DNA from: Isoetes taiwanensis
Lineage: Eukaryota > Streptophyta > Lycopodiopsida > Isoetales > Isoetaceae
Assembly (NCBI GenBank): GCA_021234155.1
Contig: JAJEKV010000011.1
Span: 19,360,677-19,424,676, forward strand
Length of the DNA stretch: 64,000 nt
Direction: 5' to 3'
In this document: in pieces, positions 57,000 to 64,000 of the stretch
How the letters are laid out: every line of letters begins with the position of its first letter
Numbering within the stretch: position 1 is the stretch's first letter
Translations under genes and position numbers: made by a program
Notes under the pieces: model-generated
Seen by the model: only the letters and a program-made list of their open reading frames with translations
Told to the model about the DNA's origin: nothing
The model's database searches: none

Positions 57000-58490
57000 T
57001 ATTGCTGGAAAGAAAATGAGAGGCATTGGTCCTCTTTAGTTGTAATATGTGTATTTAGTCAACTCTTCTATTGGTGTCCAGACACCCTATTGCTCTAAGC
57101 TGTTATCTTGGAAGCGCCATATTTCTTTCAAGCATTGGGCGTATGGGTTAATTCTTTGGGCACACTATCATATCTGTATATTGGCTGCAGAATGTATTTT
57201 GCGGTCCTTAGCCCATTTTCATTATGAAAACGATGAAAACTATTTTGATATAGAATGCAATTTTATTTTTTCATTTTATAATTCATTTCGTTTTACTATT
57301 AAGACCAGGACCGACAGACAGTCTTTTCTATAAGAGATTTTTTGGTTCTTGGGGGTGGGGAACTTTTCGGGCTTTGATGGTCTTAATCCGAAGCAAGCCA
57401 TTGTTTGGTGTGGATAATGGATGAGGACAAGAACGGGGAACAATGTATAATCTGAAACAGATGGCCATTGTTCTTGTTCTTATTTTGCATGCAATTGTTG
57501 AAAGGTTCAATTGCTTAAGGGTTCGAATCTTGTAGTAATTAAGTATTTAACCGTTGAACAAAGTTACAACTGTCTTTGAGGAACGTGATGGTTTTTTTAT
57601 TTTTTGAAGTGGATTGGTTGAACCCTAAATAAAAAATAGCAAATGGAAGTATTTTTCTAGAAGCACTTGGTTCTAGATTGAGTTGTCCATTTTGGATGGC
57701 TAAGCTTGCATGCCCCTGTCTTATGCGTCTGTGGCCCTTCAGATTTATAGAGCTTCCATAAGACCACAGTACTCAAGCAATAGTTCTTCTATAAAGCTTT
57801 TTTCTTCAAAGCCCAGAAACACCTTTTCTGGGTTGCCCAAAGGGCAAACCCCGGAGGTGGGCTGATGGAATAGTATTTTTTTGTACTGTGGATGTGCCAA
57901 TTTGATTTGATGGTGTGGATGATTGACTACCTCATCATTATGTGAAGTTTGTTGGTGCTTGGGCTGCCATTGATCCTCGTGAGCTTGCATTAGGGCGTCA
58001 TCCCGCCATCGAAATAATAGTCGAAGGAGGAGGAGGAGGAGGATGCATTGCCAGAGTGTTGGATATTTTGTGTGGATCTAGCATAGCTGTAGCAAAAACA
58101 GAAAAGAGGATTAAGAGTGGCAATGGCAAAACCTTAAGAAGTCGAAATTGGAAAATGGTAGAGGAAAGGGATTAAATGGTAGAGGAAAGGGATTAGTAGC
58201 TGTTTCTGGCAAGCAAAAGGGTTCACGATTCTTTTCCAGTCTCTTTCTTTCTATCATTATACAAGTGGAGTATCTGGTTTCAAGTGTGGTTTCAGTCAAT
58301 GGTTGCCACAGAGGGAACAGATAGGGGAATCAACTATTTGGAAATTCCTTTTAATCAATACCCTACAACACAAGCCAAAAGAAGACTTTGATCTTGGAAG
58401 AAGAGTAAGATTTCCAACCCAGATGGACCTTTTTCCTAAACAGGGCAACCGACACCCCTAGCTTCATGGGATGCATGTCCCCCTTATTAG
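57000..58490. other. 3' flank of the kinase gene and anonymous DNA
   Basis: 57000-57330 is probably 3' UTR or flank. GGTTCGAATCT near 57522 resembles a pol III B-box without a partner. A GGA repeat lies at 58025-58042 and ATGGTAGAGGAAAGGGATTA is duplicated at 58155-58195. No coding region is recognised. Confidence 0.5.
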
Positions 58491-58500
58491 GGAGAAGGAC

Positions 58501-59060
58501 CTAGTAGATTTTAGAAACTTTATAGATGCCTTTGGTTTTATAAAGCCAATTGATAGAAGTAGAGCTGCTGCCTGAACCATCTAGACCGAGATGTGGAGAA
58601 TAAACTTTGACTACATGCTTGTAGATGGATTTGTTTGTTCGGCTATCCCGAAGAAGGGCTTGAAGCTGTCTCCAAGTGAGCCATTGATTATCTTCATTAA
58701 CTAGGTCAGAAATTATTAAAACTCTAGCTGCATGCCACTGTTTATACCAAATGGGATGTTTGGCAGCCATGCAGATGGAATTATCAGGGGCAAAGGTGGG
58801 AGACCAAAAAATGGAGGTATCCTGACAGAGTGGGTGATTTTGTCATGCTCTGCATAGTCAGATCCAATTCTAAGTGAAGTTGCAACATTTATCTTTTTAT
58901 TCTCCCCTATGCAATGAACTTGATTCTTCACTCTAATCAACCTATCCTCCGAGAGCCAAGGGTTTTGACTCACTAATGTCGCCTTGCAAATTTCTTTGTC
59001 ATCTATTTTTACAGTCCTTATGACAAGACACTTGTACATCCATAAAGGTCTCACGACTGA
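58501..59060 (-). pseudogene. LINE polyprotein C-terminal fragment
   Basis: The minus strand encodes NPWLSEDRLIRVKNQVHC, then FFGLPPLPLIIPSAW, and in the next frame PIWYKQWHAARVLIISDLVN with EDNQWLTWRQLQALL. The 'IW..xW...gi..i.DL..edg.wls..el' pattern belongs to the region after the reverse transcriptase in plant non-LTR retrotransposons. One frame change is needed near 58716-58770. No RT catalytic motif is present. Confidence 0.65.
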
Positions 59061-59202
59061 TAAAGTTTTTTGTCAAGGAATAGATCTTGTGTCTCAAAAT
59101 CCATAATCTCCAAAGTCTACATTTGTAAAAAGCATGAATCATTATCTCTTTAGGAAAAAAAAAAGCAAACATAAGAGTCTACATTCATAAACCTAAAGAA
59201 AA

Positions 59203-60883
59203 ATGAGATGGTTGAAGCAGCCCTTACTCGAGATCGCAGATCTGATGGATTGTGCCATGACAAAAAGGTATACTTCAGTGCCCAAAGTTCTCATTTATGG
59301 GCGATTTGTCCCTTATCTCAATTTTCTTAAACAAACTTGTATACCTCGAGATGCAATTCTTTGTGCCGCTTTCCAATTCTGCCTATCCTTTCTTTCCACA
59401 TCCCCTATTTCTAGTCCATGTTCTCCTTGATATAAGTGAAAAACATGCCATACGTCATTCAGTATCACATTAGCTCAATTGTCCAATGGATTTATCAAAA
59501 TTTTTCCATTTTGTATAAAGTCTTAGTCATGAATCCCATACTGACTACTATCACACCTTATACTTGCATTCAAAACCCACCCTTCCTAAGGCACTGCAAA
59601 GCATCCACCTGCACCTTTTAGAGGTGTGTAGTCTTGCAGCATGCATGCCTTGCATCTCCATCAGAGCTATGTCCAATTAGAAGCCCTAAGATTGGCCTCA
59701 AATGCAAATCCCATCGCATAACAACCTCCTCCCATTGGGCTCTTACGAATAAATGGTCAAACTTATTACATGTAAGCTGGATGGCAGGACAAGCTTTGGC
59801 AAACAAGCATGCAAAGAATTAACTATTACGATGCGTGCATAATGAACAATTACATTTCTTGTAAAAGCTTGCACAATTTTCTCATAATGACATTGTTATT
59901 TCCAACATACACTACAATGTTAGAATTGCATGAATGGTCCTCTAACTTTCCGCAAAAGCCAACGAAACTGTCATCTCTTGCAATCCAATGTACAACCTTT
60001 TTTATGACAATTTCATCCTCTGCAACAGTACATGGCACATATCCGAGTGCTAAGCCTAGATCAATTACATGCTTTGCATACGTTTTTGCCAAGTGGCTAA
60101 AGGTATCTTCCTTAATTCCAACTCTATATACACAACTCTCTTTTGAAGACCGTGGATGTAAACATTCATCTATCTATCTATCTTATAGTTGACAATGAAA
60201 AATCTGGTTGTCTCAAAAAGCTCTTTAGTTGATCGCTTGTAATGTTTTGCACGTCCAGGCCTTGGAAGATTCTGTGCAATATCAATGAGAATATTCCATA
60301 GCATTTGTTTCCTCAAACTTGCCTAGAGAATGGGCTGCTATAATATCCATACAAAACTTTGTTATATCTTTTTTATTTAAAGATTTAGTCAAAGTTTTGG
60401 TAAAGATCTGGATTTTATAGAGAGTTCTAAAACCCTCAGTTTGGTAAACTTCAATTCCCTTGTCAATTTCCTATTCTTCAATCTTGTCCCCATTGCAAAG
60501 TTATGTAACTCCCTATGAGTTAAATAATCCACCCTAATGCCTAAACCCATAGAGTGCTATCCTCTAGGCCGATTGGTCTCGTGGACGATAAAAACCCATT
60601 CTATTCTATTCTATTCTAATTGTTTCACCTCGGTAATGCCTATAAACTCACATTCACAAGTTTTTCTTTGGTAATCTTGCACAAAAAGAACATTGATATT
60701 TGTAAAATGCTTGTCATTGTATCCGCTTGTACAAAAAATATGTGTAAATGTTCCATCTACAACAACCTCATTTATGTCAAATCTGCCTTGCAACTTTGGT
60801 TCACAATACCATTTATGTCCAACTCTTGCGTCATCTAAGAATGATCTCGAGTCTCTAGTTTTAGATCCATTTTTGTATTTCAT
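59203..60883 (-). pseudogene. Unrecognised repeat-borne protein remnant
   Basis: Minus-strand blocks run in a consistent order: 60883-60611 (DDARVGHKWYCEP, then a VVDGTFTHIF block); 60092-59850 (IDLGLALGYVP, WIARDDSFVGFCG, DHSCN); 59806-59618 (MRWDLHLRPILGLLIGHSSD, GDAR); about 59600-59460 with HD and FIQNGKILINPLDN; and about 59450-59345 with GEHGLEIGDVERKDRQNW, then KAAQRIASRG. The last resembles a 'GL...DV...DRQNW.SA.RI' pattern I associate with multi-copy hypothetical proteins of transposon origin, but I cannot name a family. Stops separate the blocks. Confidence 0.45.
60570..60618 (+). mobile_element. Retroposon-like 3' end with (TATTC)n tail
   Basis: GGCCGATTGGTCTCGTGGAC, GATAAAAACCC and four CATTC/TATTC units. 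The TTGGTCTCGTGGACG core is shared with 37855 and 52805. Confidence 0.5.
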
Positions 60884-61079
60884 TTGCCAATATCCCTAAC
60901 ATAACAAAGCCAAGAAAGTATTTCTTGTATTAAAGCCTATGACTACCCTGATCATACACATAAAAAACGATGCCCATATCCTCCTTAAAATATCCCATCT
61001 TGGAAATGGGGAATTGAGGAGCAAAGGTTAATTTCCTGTGGAGAAGGGGATTCTAGTTCTATGTTAGAGGTACTGAGAG

Positions 61080-61812
61080 AGTAACGGATTTTCTGTAAAA
61101 AAAAAAATGAAGAATGGGGGTAGTCAGGGATACTAGAGGCAATGAGGGAGTAATAAGGGGATTGCAATTTAGAACATGGGGATTTCTACTAAAAAATGAA
61201 GAATGGGGGATGAGTAGAAATGGGGTAGTCATGGTTAGTAGGGGTAATGAGGGAGTAATGGGAGATTGCAATTTAGAACATGGAGATTTTCTGTAGAAAA
61301 TGAAGAATGGAGGATGAGGAGAAATGGGGTAGTCAGGGGTACTATGGGTAATTGAGGGAGTAATACGAGGATTGCAATTTAGAACATGGGGATTTCTACA
61401 AAAAAAAAAATGGAGATTGGGGGATGACGAGAAATGGGGTAGTCATGGTTAGTAGGGGTAATGAGGGAGTAATGAGGAATTGTAATTTAGAACATGGGGA
61501 TGTCTACTAAAAAAATGAAGAATGGGGGATAACGAGAAATGGGGTAGTCAGGGTTAGTAGGGGTATACGAGAAATGGGGTAGTCATGGTTAGTAGGGGTA
61601 ATGAGGGAGTAATGAGGAATTGTAATTTAGAACATGGGGATGTCTACTAAAAATAGAAGAATGGGGGATAACGAGAAATGGGGTAGTCAGGGTTAGTAGG
61701 GGTAATGAGGGTTAGCAAGGGTTGTCTCCAACCTTTAGGAAGATGGTCAGTAGGGGTAATGAGGGAGTAATGGGGGATTGCAAGGGTTGTCTCCAACCTT
61801 TAGGAAGATGGT
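61080..61812. repeat. ~105-bp minisatellite adjoining the Ty3/gypsy remnant
   Basis: About six units of 87-130 bp contain GAAGAATGGGGGATGA, GAGAAATGGGGTAGTCA, GGTTAGTAGGGGTAATGAGG, GAGTAAT, GATTGCAATTTAGAACATGG and GGATTTCTACT-A(n). Unit starts lie near 61109, 61198, 61303, 61411, 61519 and 61650. The last units fuse with GCAAGGGTTGTCTCCAACCT, TTAGGAAGATGGT, which occurs at 61719 and again at 61779, the latter being coding sequence of the gag-like ORF. The array therefore grew into, or out of, the element. Confidence 0.85.
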
Positions 61813-64000
61813 CCGTGCCATTGACCCTAACACAATAGCAAAGGCAAAAACCAAAGCGCTCAGTTTAGAAGAAGATTCCCCTAGATTTCCATACCAACAT
61901 CCCTCCAATTATGGCCAAGGACCTCCTAGCCCGGAGCCTCCTCAGCAGCCGACTTGTCAGAAGTCCGACAAAAAGGTGACCTTTAATGTTTCAGACAAAC
62001 TGGCAACCGCTACGGGCACTATGCAACAATTTCTTCAATCTATTCCTAGGGAGTCTCGCAACTAGCTAAGGCGAGACAAAGCCTGTTTTTTATATTTTCG
62101 ACTAGGAACCTGTACGCAGAATTGTTCCTATGTGACCCAAGCAATGCAAGCAAGCTTAGCTGAAGTTGAATGGGATGAGATGTCAGCTTTGTGTGATCTT
62201 CCAGTTCTTGCCGACGAGGAAGCACCTGAGTATATACAGGTGAATCCCATATTTTTGCTGCAATAGAAACAGACAATGCGGATATCTGCCTACTGTTATA
62301 TCCACTGTGGGTCAAATTGATAGTAAGCCTTTTGTTATTCTCATGGATACGGGAAGTACCCATAATTTTGCATCTCCTAGAATGGCCAAGGGCTTACAGC
62401 TCACCCTTTTGAAGTCTAAGCCACGTCCAGTTACCTTGGCTAATGGGAGGCCGCCATTTTAACCTCAACATTCACTTGCCAGGAGCACTCGTTGCTTTCA
62501 TTGCAGAGATTATGAATATTGGTAAGTATGAGCTTATCGTTGGCATGGAGTTTTTGGCCACTGCAAAGGCCAATATTGACTGTGAGAAGCGAGAGGTCAC
62601 AATCAACGTATCTAATGGGGCCCGTGTCACTATAGCAAGTAATCTAGTAATTCTGATTATGCAATGTATTTCATTGCGTCAGTTGGATAACGCCATTAGG
62701 AGAGATAAAGTTGCTTGTATTGTTAGACTCGCATCAGTAGAAGCTGTTTTTAAGCAAGAAGAGACTATTAAAGGCTTGCCCAAAGCCATTGTCAGTTTGA
62801 TTTGGGAATTTCAAGACCTTTTCCCAGATGAGATCCAGATGCTGCCACCTTTCAGAAGAGTGGAATGTGAGGTTGCACTTCAACCTGGTACCAAACCTAT
62901 CAGTAAGGCTCCGTACCGCATGAGCACCCTAGAACTAGTCGAGCTCAAGAAGCAATTTCAGGAACTTCTTCAGCTAGACTTCATTCGCCCAATTGTCTTA
63001 CCTCTTGGAGCACCCATTCTATTTGTCAGGAAAGAAGACGACACATTATGGATGTGTATTGATTACTGCCAACTAAATCAGCATACTATTAAGAATCGAT
63101 ATGCTCCACTGCGGGCCAGACCTTATGGACCAACTGCAAGGAGCTAGGTACTTCTCCAAGATCAATCTTCGATCAAGGTATCACCAAATAAGGATCAAGG
63201 AGGAGGATATCCATAAATTAGCTTTCAGAACCCGTTAATACGATTTGGGCTAACCAATGCCCATGCCACATTTATGCGCCTAATGAACGATGTCTTCCAT
63301 GACTATTTAGATGAGTTTGTTATTATCTTCTTTGATGACATACATATTTATAATAAGACTTTGGAGGACCATGAACGCCATCTTCGACTATCCTTACAGA
63401 AGTTGCGACGCCATCAACTATTTGCTAAGTTCTCCAAGTACTTAGGACACATTGTTTCTGCTGATGGCATTTCCACAGATCCAGCTAAAATTGAGGTAGT
63501 TAAAGAGTGGTCCGCTCCAACAAATGTTTTAGAGGTCAGAAGTTTTTTGGATTTGGCAGGTTACTATCACAAATTTGTTAAGGATTTCGCCAAGATAGCT
63601 GCTCCCCTTACTAATCTTACAAAACATGAAAAAGTCAGAGATTGGATGAACATTGGAAGAAGAAAGTCCAGCCTCCAGCAATTGAAGGAAACATTGACCA
63701 TTGCTCCAGTTCTCACCTTGCCAAATCCTCACAAGGATAAGTGGGTTGCCACCGATGCGAGTAAGATAGCTACTGGAGGCGTGTTAATACAAGAGAGAAG
63801 AGTCATCGCCTATGGCTCTAAGAAGATGAATGAAGCTGAGTAGCAATACCCAACACATGATCAAGGATTTCTTGGAGTTGTGCAGGCCTTGCGAATTTGG
63901 AGACATTACCGTCTGGGGCAGAGATTCCAGTTGGACACTGATCATCAAAGTCTCTAATATATCTTCACGCAACTGCACCTCAATCTCCGTCTGCGTAGAT
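61778..64000 (+). mobile_element. Degenerate Ty3/gypsy retrotransposon, gag end to RNase H, cut by the window edge
   Basis: 61778-62065 is a gag-like C-terminal block (FRKMVRAIDPNTIAKAKTKA). A zinc-knuckle-like Cys set lies near 62080-62130, decayed. Protease: MDTGSTHNF at about 62343. 62443-63147 continues the protease tail (ELIVGMEFL) into reverse transcriptase ([20 protein letters not shown]). After a frame change near 63110 come [18 protein letters not shown], then FFDDIHIYN (RT active site, F-F-D-D for the usual Y-x-D-D), [11 protein letters not shown] and [14 protein letters not shown]. RNase H begins [15 protein letters not shown]. Stops at 63841-63843 (TAG) and 63957-63959 (TAA) and several frame changes make it non-functional. 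No LTR is visible; the integrase would lie beyond 64000. Confidence 0.88.

Noticed and set aside
57510-57535. tRNA gene suggested by GGGTTCGAATCTTG
   Set aside because: Only a B-box-like word is present. No A-box at the right distance and no cloverleaf arms were found.

Overview
The window is nuclear DNA of a land plant with a large, transposon-rich genome. The evidence is GT-AG spliced plant genes (a complete Pti1-type kinase and parts of an EHD GTPase, a SET-domain protein, a UDP-sugar transporter and an FCP1-like phosphatase) scattered among MULE, LINE, Copia, Ty3/gypsy, SINE-like and Helitron-like remnants. I cannot name the species. There is no bacterial, organellar or rRNA sequence.

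Layout. 1-720: end of an acidic-tailed gene and a twofold repeat. 0.77-5.4 kb: a broken MULE transposase on the minus strand, flanked on one side by a ~25-unit array of a 44-bp hairpin minisatellite and on the other by dispersed copies of the same motif. 5.4-9.5 kb: mostly anonymous DNA, an ABCB-transporter scrap and the 3' half of an SLC35B-type UDP-sugar transporter gene. 9.9-17.5 kb: a CpG-rich region with a frame-broken FCP1-like phosphatase gene (minus strand) and many copies of a perfect palindrome built on CTCGACT/AGTCGAG, partly as a regular ~61-bp array, then a ~295-bp tandem repeat. 19.3-24.0 kb: a 2.1-kb unit in tandem plus a diverged third copy. 24.5-54.4 kb: a ~15-kb direct tandem duplication (copies A and B). 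54.4-57.0 kb: the Pti1-like kinase gene, the only intact gene. 57-64 kb: LINE and unrecognised transposon remnants, a ~105-bp minisatellite, and a degenerate Ty3/gypsy pol running off the end.

The ~15-kb duplication is the central structure. Its left breakpoint lies in an intron of an EHD pseudogene and its right breakpoint in the 5' leader of the kinase gene. Each copy therefore carries a truncated EHD pseudogene, a candidate Helitron end, an intronless DUF7869-like transposon ORF, a partial SET-domain gene, LINE and Copia scraps, and the kinase promoter and leader. Only copy B's leader is joined to the kinase; copy A's is an orphan.

Copies A and B are identical over long stretches, but their differences cluster at CAG, CTG and CG trinucleotides or dinucleotides and often include small indels. 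Either copy can be the altered one. Point-mutation decay does not predict this pattern. My preferred explanation is read or consensus error at methylated CHG/CG cytosines, which would also explain why most repeat-region genes look frameshifted while the kinase gene is clean. Frameshifts in repeat regions should therefore not be taken at face value as biological pseudogenisation.
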